Assembly: GCA_009926615.1 (NCBI GenBank)
Contig: RFOM01000029.1
Span: 1 to 44,645, forward strand
Direction: 5' to 3'
Length of the DNA stretch: 44,645 nucleotides
From: Pseudomonadota bacterium
GTDB lineage: Bacteria; Bdellovibrionota_B; Oligoflexia; Silvanigrellales; Silvanigrellaceae
Under the pieces are notes generated by a model that worked only from the letters and a program-made list of their open reading frames with translations, searched no databases and was not told the DNA's origin. Each line of letters starts with the position of its first letter. The stretch's first letter is position 1. The position numbers and the translations under genes were made by a program. Positions 25,276-35,053 of the stretch are shown piece by piece.

Positions 25276-25290
25276 TGGCATTTTCCTTGC
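25276..25290 (+). promoter_or_regulatory. Sigma-54-type promoter
   Basis: TGGCATTTTCCTTGC matches the -24/-12 consensus TGGCAYRNNNNTTGC at nearly every fixed base, with correct GG-to-GC spacing. Transcription would begin near 25302, about 40 bases before the ATG of the gene at 25345. The enhancer-binding protein and its sites are not identifiable here. Confidence 0.6.
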
Positions 25291-25344
25291 TCTTAACAAT
25301 CCGAAAGTGCTGCCGTTGAAGGCTCGGCATTGGAGGGGCAACTT

Positions 25345-26100
25345 ATGAAAACCAATTTACGCAGGACCGGAATAGTCAACGGACTCGTGTTTTTGGGCTG
25401 CCTTTTTGCAGCACCGCAGGCTTTCGGGCGCGGCGACAGAGTCTTGGGTTCCGGTGAGGAAGGTGCTTCCCTGAGGGTGTCGTACGTCAGGAAGATGGAG
25501 AAAATCGACTCCGACAAAAAGCAGTGCCGTAAAGATATCGAAACGATAATTGCGCCCGAAATTGCTCTGCTCGACCAATTTGGTCAGGCCGGACACGCCG
25601 GACCAGCCCTCCATCAGAAAGAGGAAGCTCAACTCGTTGCCGAGGGCGAAAAGCTGGCCAAGCTTCAAACCGAACTGGTCCAGCTGGGGCGTACTTTAAA
25701 CCGGCAGGGACGTTCGGGCAGCGAAGAAAATGCCAAACTCGTCCGTCTTTTTGAAAAGAGACTCAAGGAATATGTGCTCATCGAAAAGGGAATTGTGAGT
25801 CGCTCGGACTCGCTGGTCAAAAAATCGGATCGTCTGGTCAGTCATTTCGTTCCGTTTGCCAAGGCTGTGCTGTCCATCAAAAAAACCGAAGCCTGTGAAC
25901 AGATCTGGCTGGATTTGAGATCTTCAATTCCCAAAAACATGGAAGCCTTGGTCACTAAGAATAAAAACAGAGTCAGACAGATTGCCGCCTCGGCCAGAAA
26001 TCCGTCCTCAACTCAGAACTTCACTGCTCTGGCCTCTCAGATGCTTTTCAGATTCAAGACGAAGAGTCAGGTGGCCTTTGATGAGAACGTCATTGAATGA
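25345..26100 (+). CDS. Secreted coiled-coil protein of unknown function
   Basis: A 251-aa protein with a cleavable signal (GLVFLGCLFAAPQAFG, cut likely before or near RGD). The mature part is almost wholly helical and charged (Glu/Lys/Leu-rich, residues about 50-230), a probable periplasmic coiled coil, with two Cys (in KKQCRKDIE and TEACEQI) that could pair. GGAGGGG lies six bases before the ATG at 25345, which is preferred over an upstream ATG at 25330. A sigma-54-like promoter lies about 55 bases upstream. It converges on rfbC with a 15-base gap. No family recognised. Confidence 0.72.
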   Translation: MKTNLRRTGIVNGLVFLGCLFAAPQAFGRGDRVLGSGEEGASLRVSYVRKMEKIDSDKKQCRKDIETIIAPEIALLDQFGQAGHAGPALHQKEEAQLVAEGEKLAKLQTELVQLGRTLNRQGRSGSEENAKLVRLFEKRLKEYVLIEKGIVSRSDSLVKKSDRLVSHFVPFAKAVLSIKKTEACEQIWLDLRSSIPKNMEALVTKNKNRVRQIAASARNPSSTQNFTALASQMLFRFKTKSQVAFDENVIE

Positions 26101-26115
26101 GCGGCTGGCCCCTGT

Positions 26116-26673
26116 TCAAAAGAGTCTTTCGCGGGGAATGTCCCTGAGTCTTGGTGCCTGAGCATCTTTTGCAGAAAGCTCCGGCGCACGAAGTCCTTCG
26201 ATCCCCGGCCAGCGGATGCCGACCTCGGGATCGTTCCACAGCAGCGCAGATTCGCACTCGGGGTGGTAAGTTTCGGTACATTTGTAGCTGAAGAGTGCCG
26301 ATTCGCTTGTCACAACAAATCCATGGGCAAAGCCCGCCGGAACATAAAACTGAATTTTGCTTTCACCGTCCAGATAAAGCCCGTGCCATTTGCCGAAGGT
26401 CGGGGAATCTTGCCGAAGGTCAACAGCCACATCCCAAACCTGACCAAACACCACACTCACAAGTTTTCCCTGTGTATAGGGTTTTTGAAAGTGCAGGCCG
26501 CGCAGGACACCCTTGCGCGAAAGGGACATGTTGTCCTGAACAAAGTCTTGATGAAGACCGGCCTGCCGGTAGCGATCGCGGTTGTAGGTTTCAAGAAAGA
26601 AGCCCCGCGAGTCACCGAAAATCTTGGGTTTGAAAATAAGCAAGCCTGAGATGTCGGTCGTAAGTACGTCCAT
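26116..26673 (-). CDS. rfbC: dTDP-4-dehydrorhamnose 3,5-epimerase
   Basis: A 185-aa cupin-type epimerase of dTDP-L-rhamnose synthesis. The family pattern is complete: DSRGFFLETYN, QDNMSLSRKGVLRGLHFQ (catalytic His), KLVSVVFGQVWDVAVDLR, FYVPAGFAHGFVV, and YKCTETYHPE (catalytic Tyr). Length is normal. The other rml genes are not in the window, so this is an orphan or alternative copy, or the set is dispersed. It lies 59 bases downstream of the YciB-like gene on the same strand. The product would feed lipopolysaccharide or other surface glycan. Confidence 0.94.
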   Translation of the reverse strand: MDVLTTDISGLLIFKPKIFGDSRGFFLETYNRDRYRQAGLHQDFVQDNMSLSRKGVLRGLHFQKPYTQGKLVSVVFGQVWDVAVDLRQDSPTFGKWHGLYLDGESKIQFYVPAGFAHGFVVTSESALFSYKCTETYHPECESALLWNDPEVGIRWPGIEGLRAPELSAKDAQAPRLRDIPRERLF

Positions 26674-26732
26674 GCGTGCGCTCCGCTGCGTGTCCGGAAA
26701 AGGGATAAATCAATCGGCTGCGAAGATCAAAA

Positions 26733-27308
26733 TCAGCCGAACTTCATAACCAGAATCATGACCAGCAGAAGAATGGGATAACCCCACAGCCTTGCCTTGA
26801 CCCATGCCCAGTTGGGTTGTCGCAGGGCGGCATAGGCAACCCATGCGGCATGCAGAAGGAAAACATAAATGAGCAGGTGCGACAGGGTCGCCAATTTTTC
26901 CAAAATCACCGGATGCACCAAAATGCCCTGATTCTCCGGCGGCATGATTTTATCCATGGCCGGTGCCCATTTGACGAGAAACGGCTGTCCGGCGATTTGA
27001 AATCCGGCAAGAAGCAGGGCTCCCAGAACATTGACCACCACCGGCTGAAATTTGAAATACAGACTGTTCTTCAGGCGCAGTGATATGAGTCCGAGGACGA
27101 GAAAAAAGACAGGTTCAATGAGGCTGAGCGGATCGAATGATCCCAAAATAAGCCAGTTTGCAACAAACAGCAGCAATGAAAGGACGATGGCGGCAATCAC
27201 TCCGGCCTTGAGGCCTCCCTTTGCGTCCACAATGGCGAAGGCAATGATTGGCAGAAGCGCGAGAATCAGAAAAACCAAATTCACGAAGATTATCCTCCCG
27301 ACCGGCAT
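26733..27308 (-). CDS. YciB/septation-protein-A-like inner-membrane protein
   Basis: A 191-aa protein with five to six hydrophobic segments. The FKFQPVVVNVLGALLLAGFQIAGQPFL stretch and overall layout resemble the YciB/IspA (septation protein A) family, which affects envelope integrity and division in enterobacteria. The assignment rests on pattern and topology, so it is tentative. A GTG at 27284 has a better ribosome site (GGGAGG) than the ATG at 27308, giving a possible 183-aa form. It precedes rfbC on the same strand and diverges from glnS. Confidence 0.6.
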   Translation of the reverse strand: MPVGRIIFVNLVFLILALLPIIAFAIVDAKGGLKAGVIAAIVLSLLLFVANWLILGSFDPLSLIEPVFFLVLGLISLRLKNSLYFKFQPVVVNVLGALLLAGFQIAGQPFLVKWAPAMDKIMPPENQGILVHPVILEKLATLSHLLIYVFLLHAAWVAYAALRQPNWAWVKARLWGYPILLLVMILVMKFG

Positions 27309-27430
27309 TTTCCTTTTTACGGAAAACAGACGGTCCCGACTTGATCACGGGCTTATACTACCAGATATTGAAGCCAAGTAGCGGCAGTCGCAGGCGACTG
27401 TCTTTGATGCCTAACCATGAAGCAGGCCAC

Positions 27431-29119
27431 ATGAACACCACAACATCCGGCGAATCCGTTAAGCCCAGCAATTTTATCCGGCAAATTATAGATGAAGACA
27501 GAGCGCAAGGGAAAAATCAGGGAAGGGTCGTCACCCGCTTTCCGCCTGAGCCGAACGGCTACCTGCACTTGGGACACGCCAAGTCGATTTGTCTGAACTT
27601 CGGACTGGCCCGCGATTATCTGGGGATTTGCCATCTGAGGATGGATGATACCAACCCGACCAAAGAAGAGCAGGAATACGTCGATGCCATCATGGAAGAT
27701 GTCCGCTGGCTCGGTTTTGACTGGCGCGGGAAGTTCTTTCATGCATCGGATTATTTTCAGCAGCTGCATGATTTTGCGGTTGAGCTCATCAAGCTCGGAA
27801 AAGCCTACGTCTGTGAACTGAGTGCAGAAGAAATGCGCGAGTATCGGGGAACACTGACTCAGTCAGGCAGGGAAAGCCCGTTTCGCAGCAGAACTGTCGA
27901 AGAAAATCTGAAATTATTTGCCGGAATGAAAAACGGTGAATTTCCGGACAACAGCAAAACACTGCGTTTGAAGATCGACATGAGTTCTTCGAACATCAAC
28001 CTCCGTGATCCCGTAATTTACCGCATCCGCCGTGCTCACCATCAGCGCACGGGCGACCACTGGTGCATCTATCCGATGTACGATTATGCGCATTGTCTTT
28101 CGGATATGCTCGAAGGAATCACCCATTCCATCTGTACGCTTGAATTCGAAGACCACCGCCCGCTTTACGACTGGATTTTGGAAACTCTCAAGACGCCGTG
28201 CCATCCGCAGCAAATCGAATTTGCCCGGTTGAATCTTGAGTATACGATGATGAGCAAACGCCGTTTGCTTGAGTTGGTTGAAGGTCAGCATGTGCAGGGC
28301 TGGGACGATCCGCGAATGCCGACAATTTCGGGGATCCGGAGGCGCGGAATTACGCCGGAGTCGATCCGTAATTTTGCCGAGCGGGTAGGCGTGACAAAAA
28401 AGAACACCACAATCGAAATAGGTTTGTTTGAAACCACTGTTCGCGAAGATCTCGATGAAAACTGCGCACGCGCGATGGCCGTGATTCGTCCTCTGAAAAT
28501 CGTCATTACCAACATCCCCGAAAACCACGAAGAGTGGATTGACTGCGCGTGGCATCCCAAGAAAACTGAAATGGGTTCCCGCAAAGTCGGACTTTCAAGA
28601 GAAATCTGGATTGATCAGGATGACTTTATGGAGGTTCCGCCCAAGGGATTCCACCGCCTTGTTCCGCAGGGTGAAGTCCGCCTGCGGCACGTCGGAATTG
28701 TAAAGTGCGATGAAGTCATCAAAAACAGTGCCGGACAAATCACAGCCCTGCATTGCAGTTTGGATCCGGAGTCACGGACAGGAATGGCGGGTTCCAACCG
28801 CAAGGTCAAAGGCACGATTCACTGGGTGAGTGCAAAGCACTCGATACCTGCGACTGTGCGTCTTTATGATCGTCTTTTCCTTGTTCCTAATCCCGCAGAC
28901 ATTGATGACTGGAAATCTCAGCTCAACCCGCAGAGTCTTGAACAGGTGGAAAACTGCTTCGTTGAATCTGCGCTCAAGGCCGTGCCGGCGATGAGCCGCT
29001 ACCAGTTCGAACGAGTCGGGTATTTCTGTGTTGATAAACACAGTCCGGTGACAGGCAAGCCGGTCTTCAACAGGATCATTACCCTGCGTGACACTTGGGC
29101 CAAAGTTCAGGGAACCTGA
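27431..29119 (+). CDS. glnS: Glutaminyl-tRNA synthetase
   Basis: A 562-aa class I aminoacyl-tRNA synthetase charging tRNA-Gln. The HIGH-type motif is in PPEPNGYLHLGHAKS (residues 38-52) and the KMSKS-type motif is MMSKR (273-277). GlnS-specific stretches include RMDDTNPTKEEQEYVDAI and DYAHCLSDMLEGITHSICTL. The anticodon-binding C-terminal beta barrels follow (VPPKGFHRLVPQGEVRL, FERVGYFCVDKHS). Length is close to the E. coli enzyme. Its presence implies direct glutaminylation of tRNA-Gln rather than sole reliance on GatCAB. The ribosome site is weak, and an in-frame ATG at 27407 is a possible alternative. Confidence 0.95.
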   Translation: MNTTTSGESVKPSNFIRQIIDEDRAQGKNQGRVVTRFPPEPNGYLHLGHAKSICLNFGLARDYLGICHLRMDDTNPTKEEQEYVDAIMEDVRWLGFDWRGKFFHASDYFQQLHDFAVELIKLGKAYVCELSAEEMREYRGTLTQSGRESPFRSRTVEENLKLFAGMKNGEFPDNSKTLRLKIDMSSSNINLRDPVIYRIRRAHHQRTGDHWCIYPMYDYAHCLSDMLEGITHSICTLEFEDHRPLYDWILETLKTPCHPQQIEFARLNLEYTMMSKRRLLELVEGQHVQGWDDPRMPTISGIRRRGITPESIRNFAERVGVTKKNTTIEIGLFETTVREDLDENCARAMAVIRPLKIVITNIPENHEEWIDCAWHPKKTEMGSRKVGLSREIWIDQDDFMEVPPKGFHRLVPQGEVRLRHVGIVKCDEVIKNSAGQITALHCSLDPESRTGMAGSNRKVKGTIHWVSAKHSIPATVRLYDRLFLVPNPADIDDWKSQLNPQSLEQVENCFVESALKAVPAMSRYQFERVGYFCVDKHSPVTGKPVFNRIITLRDTWAKVQGT

Positions 29120-29142
29120 CGCGAAAAATAAGGGATTCGGCC

Positions 29143-29814
29143 GTGGGTGTTCGTTCAGCAGCTGTGTTTTTGTGTGCGATGCTTCCGGCGTTTTACGGAA
29201 ATGCAGCAACTCAGGCTTCGCCTCAGAGCACTGCGGAAGCAACAGTTCAGACGAAAGCGGATTCAACCGGACAGTGGCTTGAGGCCATCAGGGACGACGG
29301 AATCGTTGTCTACAAGCGCAGGCGCGCCGGCAGCGCTTACGAGGAAGTGCGCGCGGAAACAGTGATGACTGCCCGCACCGACGATTTTTTTCCGTTTTTC
29401 AATGAACCGGAAAATTACCGGAAATGGGTGTACGGAACTATCGAGTCAAGGCAGGTTTCACGTGCTGCTCCGACTGATTTTGTCTTTTACGGCGTGTTTC
29501 AGATCCCGTGGCCTTTTGAAAATCGCGAACTGTTCAGCAGAATAGAGATTCAGCGTGACGCCCAAAAAAAGGAACTTCAGGCGCGGCTGAGTCATTCGGC
29601 ATCTTCTTTGCCGGCCGCCGCGGGACTGGTCCGCGTGGTGAAATTTGAAAGTCTGTGGCGGGTCAGAGCCGTTGCAGAGGAGAAAGTCGATTTCAGCATT
29701 GAAATGTATGCCGAGCCGGGGGGGAATCTGCCTCCGTTTATCGTGAATCTGGTTTTATCGCGAATCCAGCTGTGGTCCATGAAGAACCTCAGAAATCAAA
29801 TTCTGAAGCGCTGA
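29143..29814 (+). CDS. Secreted START/SRPBCC-domain lipid-binding-like protein
   Basis: About 223 aa from a GTG at 29143 with AGGGA upstream. An N-terminal signal (AAVFLCAMLPAFYGNAATQA) precedes a START-type domain (about residues 40-220): WLEAIRDDGIVVYKRR, FPFFNEPENYRKWV, FYGVFQIPWPFENRELFSR and a long C-terminal helix (VNLVLSRIQLWSMKNL). START folds bind hydrophobic ligands, and secreted bacterial examples are usually of unknown ligand. It starts 23 bases after glnS and converges on the giant kinase gene with a 17-base gap. Confidence 0.8.
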   Translation: MGVRSAAVFLCAMLPAFYGNAATQASPQSTAEATVQTKADSTGQWLEAIRDDGIVVYKRRRAGSAYEEVRAETVMTARTDDFFPFFNEPENYRKWVYGTIESRQVSRAAPTDFVFYGVFQIPWPFENRELFSRIEIQRDAQKKELQARLSHSASSLPAAAGLVRVVKFESLWRVRAVAEEKVDFSIEMYAEPGGNLPPFIVNLVLSRIQLWSMKNLRNQILKR

Positions 29815-29831
29815 GAGTGAGACTCAAACGG

Positions 29832-32800
29832 TCATCCAGCCTTGCTTAAATTCGGCAATGCCGCTCCGTCCCAGCGGAACATGTAAACCGTGACATCGTC
29901 GTCGAGCGGCTGTTCTTTTGAAGCATTTTCAACGATTGCCGACAAAGCCTGAACACACGTGGCCGGCGATTCATCCTGACTCAGGAATTTACGCAGATTT
30001 CTTGAGCTCAATATCGGACCGCTCTGTGTCGAGTTTTCAAGAAGGCCGTCAGTGTAAAGGAAGACACTGTCGCCGGCCTCAAGCTGATGAGTGACCGAAT
30101 CAAATTTCGGGTGCTCTGAAAAACCCAGCAAAGAACCGCTGCAGGGAAGACTCGAAACTTTTTTGTCACTTTGGCTGTACACGTAGGGAGGCGTGTGTCC
30201 TGCACTGACAACGACCAGCTCTCCGCTCTTGAGGTCGAGACAGGTGAAACACATAGTCATGAATCTGCTGCTGCGCGAGCCTGCCGAAAAAACGGCGTAG
30301 TTTGCGATTTCAGCGAGTTCAAAAAGATTTTCCTGCATGCTTGCGGCAGCCTTTGCAGAGTTGTCGATTTCGCGTTTGAGATGCGAGAGAACAGCTCCGC
30401 TGACAACGGCAGTCAGTAGTGCTGAAGGCAAGCCGTGGCCCGTGACGTCTCCGACAAAGGCATACATACGTTCCGTGTGCGGGTCATAATGGTGATGGAA
30501 CCAGTCCCCGCCGGTTTGCGAGGCCGAGGTATAGAAATAAGCGATTTGTGTCTGCGGCACTTCAATCTTCAAAGGTAACAGAGAGTCCTGCACGGAACGT
30601 GCCGCATTCAGTTCTGCATCCAGCCACGCTTTTTCTTCCTTGGCAGTTGCCAGAATAAAGTTCTGATAAGCAATGGCAGCCTGTGAGGCCAGCGGTGAAA
30701 CCACACGCTGGGAACGGGCATCAAAGTAATCTGTGACCTCCGAGTTGGCGAGGTAACAGTAGCCGTATATTTTTTCCTGATACGGCAGCGGAACCATCAT
30801 CACCGAACCGTCGCAGGCAGGATGCGGCGTGCGCCAAGCCGTGGGTCTGATACGCGGTTCCCGCTTTGCTTCCTGTTCACATTTTTCAATGAACCACTTG
30901 TCAATTCCGAGCGCCGGATTCAGATTCTCGCGCAGGTCGTCGACTTTGCATCCGCGGCTGCGGACCGGAACAAGTTTGTCATTTTCAAACAGGAACAAAA
31001 CTCCAAAATCCACACCCGTGCACTTGCACATCGCATCAAGCACGGCATCGAGCAGGGGGTCTTTTTCATTCAGTGCGCTGAGGTTCAAAAAAACATGCAG
31101 CAGTGATTCGATTTCGACACGCTGACGCATGACTTCCGTTTTGCTGCTGCGTCCGGAACGGTTGGAAACGTTCATAATCTGTTCCTGACGGCTCTCCATG
31201 ACGAACTGTGCGCGCATCAACCCGCGGTCGCAGCGGTCAACAAAAAACAAATATTGCCTTTCGGAGAAATATTCCCTGCACATGCGGTAAATGACCTGTG
31301 CGTAATCGGGATCATCCTCGACAATAAGGTTGGCCAGATAGAGGCGCAATTCGAAATGAATGGCAGGCAACCGGAGCTGCTGCGCTTTTGCAACGCCCTT
31401 TTGGGCAACCCATCGGCCCAATATCTTGAATCCGGAGCGGTAGAACATTTCTCCGGTAATGAAAATGGTTTTCGGCATCAGCAGTCGGGCGGCAAAGATC
31501 TGGTTGACCCATGCAAGAGTCAGGGCGGGAAGAGCCGCAAACGGCCGGTTAAGGCGAATATAGCAGGTTGCCAGAAGAACCGGCGCAAAAATGCAGTACG
31601 AAACGCGATGCACATGCCTTATGACGATCAGGAATGCTTCCCTCAAAAATGGCAGCGCGGCATGCGGATCTTCCCGCAAAAGGTTGATTTCGCCCAAAGA
31701 GATATTGGCATAGCACGCGTCAAGGGTTTCAAAGCCGTCCGTGCGTATGACCTTGGCGGCATCTTTGACGATCGTTTCGTAGCGGTTGAGTTCAACCGTG
31801 TTTTTTGTCAGCAGATGATGTCTGAGAATCGCATCAAGGATCGTCGGCGTCTGTTTGATGCGGAAAATGAGATTGGTGTATCGCGAATGAAGCGCATACG
31901 TTTCGCCGTTGGCCAGAGCGTATTCATCCATGTGGATAAGACCCTGCATGGTCAGCACCCGCCAGAACGACTCTCCCGCGTTTTCAAGGATTTCCAAAGC
32001 CTGCAAATGTTTGGAATGTGCCTCGCGGATGCGTGCCCGCGGAAACTCATTGAGATATCCCCAAGTAAAAAGCAAAAATGCTCTGAAGATGGGGTTCGGA
32101 TGCTGCTCGTAATATTGCAGTGACGTGCGGTACAGGGCATTGGAAATTTTTGAAAATCCGAATACGCCGCTTGCAACAGCCCAGTAGCCGAGCAGGATGG
32201 CGCGGTATTCGCTTTCCTGCCGCAAAATTCTCCACGTGTAGCGGATTTGATTGCTGATTGCGGCCACGGGACGCGAGAAAAACAGGGCGACCTGCATCGA
32301 GACAAGAAGTTTGTAGAATACTTTTTCTTCATGCGAGAGTGTGCGGCGGCTGCGATTTTTGACAAGCGGCCAGAGCATGATTGAGAGGGTGAACGGAATG
32401 ATTCGCGCAGCAATGAGGAAAATTGACTTTAACTCACTCGTGTCGACAGGTCGCTTGAGATATTTCATGCCTTGTTCGGCAGCGGCGATACTGTCTTTGT
32501 ACCGGAACAGGGTCAGATTGCATTCACAGAGTTTTGAGAGAATTTCCGTTTTGTGAAAGTCATCCTCAATGATTGGGATTGCGCTGGTGTAAAGGTCAAC
32601 CGCACCGACAGGGTCTTCGTTCAGGACTTTTGCATCTGCCAGCAGTTCTGTAATTAAAATGTACTCAGCACGCAGTTCTTTTGCCGACAGGCAGTCTGCC
32701 GGTAGAAGCTGATGCGATGTTTGTGCGTATTCGAGCGCCTTCTGATAGGCAAAAACATTCAGTGCCGTGCGTCCCGCACTGGCCAGAATTTTGCGGGCCC

Positions 32801-34985
32801 ATTGCGGCTGCTTTTGCGGTCTGCCGTTTTTGAGATGATAAGCCAGCTCAAAAAGTTCATTCGATGCGTTGTTTTTCTTTCCGTTTTCGTTTTCTTTGCT
32901 GAGCTTGTCGTCCAGCCAGACGGCATATCCGTGGTGGCAGTCGGTCCGCAGTTCGTGACCGGCCATCTGATACGCGGCTTCTCTTACTTTGTCGTGCACA
33001 AAAGTCAGAGTGTCCCGTGTAAAGTAAATAAGATGTTGTTCTGAGAGCTCGCTGAGCGACCTTAAAAATGTTTTTTCGGCATTCTTGCCGCGCAGCAGAA
33101 AATCGAGTGCCGTTAGATGAACTTCGTTGCCCACGACACTCGCAATAAGGAGCATCTGTCGGGTATCGTCGCTCAGTTCGCCGATACGCTCCGAGACAAG
33201 GGATGCGATGCCGTGCGAAAGGGACGCTCCCTGCGCCTTTGCGGAATCAAAGATCCATTGTTCACCCTGTTCGTCGGGCCTGAAGATTTCCCGCGCGAGG
33301 CAAAAGTTGACATATTCCCTGATATAAAACGGATTGCCCTGAGTCAGCAGAAAGGTCATTCGCTGCAGCCGGACGATCTGCGTTCCGGATTCGTCAAGCA
33401 AAAGCTCGACCAGCGTATTCGACTCTTCTTCACTCAGCGGCCCGAGCTGAACGTGGGCCTGAGGGCTTTCGTGCTGAAGGATTCGTGTCTGAACGGGATG
33501 GTCCTGATTGACCTCATTGCTGCGGTAGCAGCCCAGAAAAAGCAGCTTTCCGAGGGTCGAGCGGCGTGCCCGCGAGGCAATAACCTCGACCACCGACAGA
33601 CTCTCCGGATCCGCCCATTGCAGGTCGTCGAGAATCAGAATCATAGCCTCGTTGCCGGTACCGAATTCGGCCAGCAGGTCCACGAGAGCTTCGATGAACA
33701 TCTTCGATTCGTCTTCAAATTCCTGTTTGGGAAGCTCGTGGGTGAAGTTAAAAATATCGCGCAGGAACGTGAGGCGCTGGGTGAGCAGTCTGAGTTTCGC
33801 ACCGAGTTTGGTCCCGACGCGGCGGGCCCATAGTTTGAACTCAACTTCCGGCTCAAGCATCATTTCACGCAGGTGTCCGTGAATGACCGACAGAATTCCG
33901 GAGAGCGGCACATTGCGCTCAAATTCCGAAAATTTTCCGGTGAGTGTTTTAACTTTTTTTCGGGAAGCTTCGAGTCCGACTTCGAAACACAGACGCGATT
34001 TACCGGCACCTGACGGAGCACCGAGGCGGCCGACGAAAGCCGTTTTGTGGTTCAGTTCACGGAAGCGGTCGTTCTTTCCGAGAGCAAAGACCGGAATGTT
34101 TTTGTTTTGTTCAAAAAGGTCGATGCATTTTTTCAGGTCTGCCGCGAGTCCGCGTGCGGTGAAATAGCGGTCCTCGGGATTTTTTCTGAGCAGTTTTTGA
34201 ACAATATCACTGAGCTGCTCCGGAAACTTTTCGACTGCCTCACTCAGGGGTTGCGCGACACCGTTCAAAATTCTTTCGAGGAGTGCTTTTGGAGTGGAAT
34301 CTTCGAACGGCGGGCGGCCTGAGGCGAGCTCGTAGAGTGTTGCGCCCAACGAATACAGGTCTGATTGCTCCTCGCGCATCGCTTTGACGAATCCGGTCCT
34401 TTCCGGTGCAAGGTAAGGAAGAGTTGCCATGGCATGAGCAGGTCGGGTCAGGAATTCGCTGCTGCTGACAAGCGCCGCCTGACCGAAGTCAATGTAAACC
34501 GGTTGATGATGGGAAAGGTCACGAAATCCGATATTCCCCGGCTTGATATCACCGTGACTCATTCCGGCCATATGAATACTTTCGAGGCCCGAGGCGAGCG
34601 CGTAAGCAATGTTCAGCCACGTCATCGGTTTTCTGTATTCCTGCGGGTCACGCCGGATGGCATCGAACAACGACCCGCCGGTCAGGTATTCCTGAACCAG
34701 AATGGTCATGTTTCCTTCGCTGAGAATTTCGAAAGCTTTGACGATTGATTCGTTCTTGATTTTGGCAAGCGCCTGCGCCTCGCGCTGAATGCGCGCATGC
34801 AGTTCGAGAAGAGGAGTGTCGGCGGAACTCAGTTCAAAATAGACCTTCAGTGCAACCAGCTGGTTGTTGTTTTTGTTCTGCCCGTCGCGCGCCAGATAAA
34901 CTTCACCGCTGCCGCCTATGCCGAGCAGCGACTGAATTTCAAAGCGTGACGCACATATGAATTGGCCGACATGCAGGCGCTGCAT
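29832..34985 (-). CDS. Giant hybrid regulator: Ser/Thr kinase - STAND/AAA ATPase - helical repeat - GAF - SpoIIE PP2C phosphatase
   Basis: 1718 aa. Residues 10-290 form a eukaryotic-like kinase: Gly loop LLGIGGSGEVYLA (20-32), ALKV (Lys47), HGDIKPGN (144-151; HGD instead of HRD), DFG (166-168), APE (193-195). Residues 305-700 are an AAA_16/STAND ATPase: Walker A GAPSGAGKS (322-330) and Walker B ILILDDLQWAD. Residues about 700-1280 are TPR-like helices. A GAF domain (about 1300-1460, DAMCKCTGVDFGVLFLF) leads to a SpoIIE-type PP2C phosphatase at the end (SASQTGGDWF, GDVTGHGLPSALL, LYTDGLLE metal Asp residues). Start 34985 has GGAGGG five bases before ATG. Kinase and phosphatase in one chain suggest it sets a phospho-switch; the nearby STAS protein is a candidate substrate. 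Confidence 0.9.
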   Translation of the reverse strand: MQRLHVGQFICASRFEIQSLLGIGGSGEVYLARDGQNKNNNQLVALKVYFELSSADTPLLELHARIQREAQALAKIKNESIVKAFEILSEGNMTILVQEYLTGGSLFDAIRRDPQEYRKPMTWLNIAYALASGLESIHMAGMSHGDIKPGNIGFRDLSHHQPVYIDFGQAALVSSSEFLTRPAHAMATLPYLAPERTGFVKAMREEQSDLYSLGATLYELASGRPPFEDSTPKALLERILNGVAQPLSEAVEKFPEQLSDIVQKLLRKNPEDRYFTARGLAADLKKCIDLFEQNKNIPVFALGKNDRFRELNHKTAFVGRLGAPSGAGKSRLCFEVGLEASRKKVKTLTGKFSEFERNVPLSGILSVIHGHLREMMLEPEVEFKLWARRVGTKLGAKLRLLTQRLTFLRDIFNFTHELPKQEFEDESKMFIEALVDLLAEFGTGNEAMILILDDLQWADPESLSVVEVIASRARRSTLGKLLFLGCYRSNEVNQDHPVQTRILQHESPQAHVQLGPLSEEESNTLVELLLDESGTQIVRLQRMTFLLTQGNPFYIREYVNFCLAREIFRPDEQGEQWIFDSAKAQGASLSHGIASLVSERIGELSDDTRQMLLIASVVGNEVHLTALDFLLRGKNAEKTFLRSLSELSEQHLIYFTRDTLTFVHDKVREAAYQMAGHELRTDCHHGYAVWLDDKLSKENENGKKNNASNELFELAYHLKNGRPQKQPQWARKILASAGRTALNVFAYQKALEYAQTSHQLLPADCLSAKELRAEYILITELLADAKVLNEDPVGAVDLYTSAIPIIEDDFHKTEILSKLCECNLTLFRYKDSIAAAEQGMKYLKRPVDTSELKSIFLIAARIIPFTLSIMLWPLVKNRSRRTLSHEEKVFYKLLVSMQVALFFSRPVAAISNQIRYTWRILRQESEYRAILLGYWAVASGVFGFSKISNALYRTSLQYYEQHPNPIFRAFLLFTWGYLNEFPRARIREAHSKHLQALEILENAGESFWRVLTMQGLIHMDEYALANGETYALHSRYTNLIFRIKQTPTILDAILRHHLLTKNTVELNRYETIVKDAAKVIRTDGFETLDACYANISLGEINLLREDPHAALPFLREAFLIVIRHVHRVSYCIFAPVLLATCYIRLNRPFAALPALTLAWVNQIFAARLLMPKTIFITGEMFYRSGFKILGRWVAQKGVAKAQQLRLPAIHFELRLYLANLIVEDDPDYAQVIYRMCREYFSERQYLFFVDRCDRGLMRAQFVMESRQEQIMNVSNRSGRSSKTEVMRQRVEIESLLHVFLNLSALNEKDPLLDAVLDAMCKCTGVDFGVLFLFENDKLVPVRSRGCKVDDLRENLNPALGIDKWFIEKCEQEAKREPRIRPTAWRTPHPACDGSVMMVPLPYQEKIYGYCYLANSEVTDYFDARSQRVVSPLASQAAIAYQNFILATAKEEKAWLDAELNAARSVQDSLLPLKIEVPQTQIAYFYTSASQTGGDWFHHHYDPHTERMYAFVGDVTGHGLPSALLTAVVSGAVLSHLKREIDNSAKAAASMQENLFELAEIANYAVFSAGSRSSRFMTMCFTCLDLKSGELVVVSAGHTPPYVYSQSDKKVSSLPCSGSLLGFSEHPKFDSVTHQLEAGDSVFLYTDGLLENSTQSGPILSSRNLRKFLSQDESPATCVQALSAIVENASKEQPLDDDVTVYMFRWDGAALPNLSKAG

Positions 34986-35053
34986 GAATACCCTCCGGTT
35001 CGCAGTTGGGTATCGGAGACCGGATGAGGTTAGCCGCGGCAAATTTTGCCCTT

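Noticed and set aside
31254..32123. 289-aa frame opposite the giant regulator
   Set aside because: Lies over the helical-repeat part of a confident minus-strand gene; no start signal or domain.
33117..33833. 238-aa frame opposite the ATPase part of the giant regulator
   Set aside because: Antisense shadow of a region with a clear Walker B motif.
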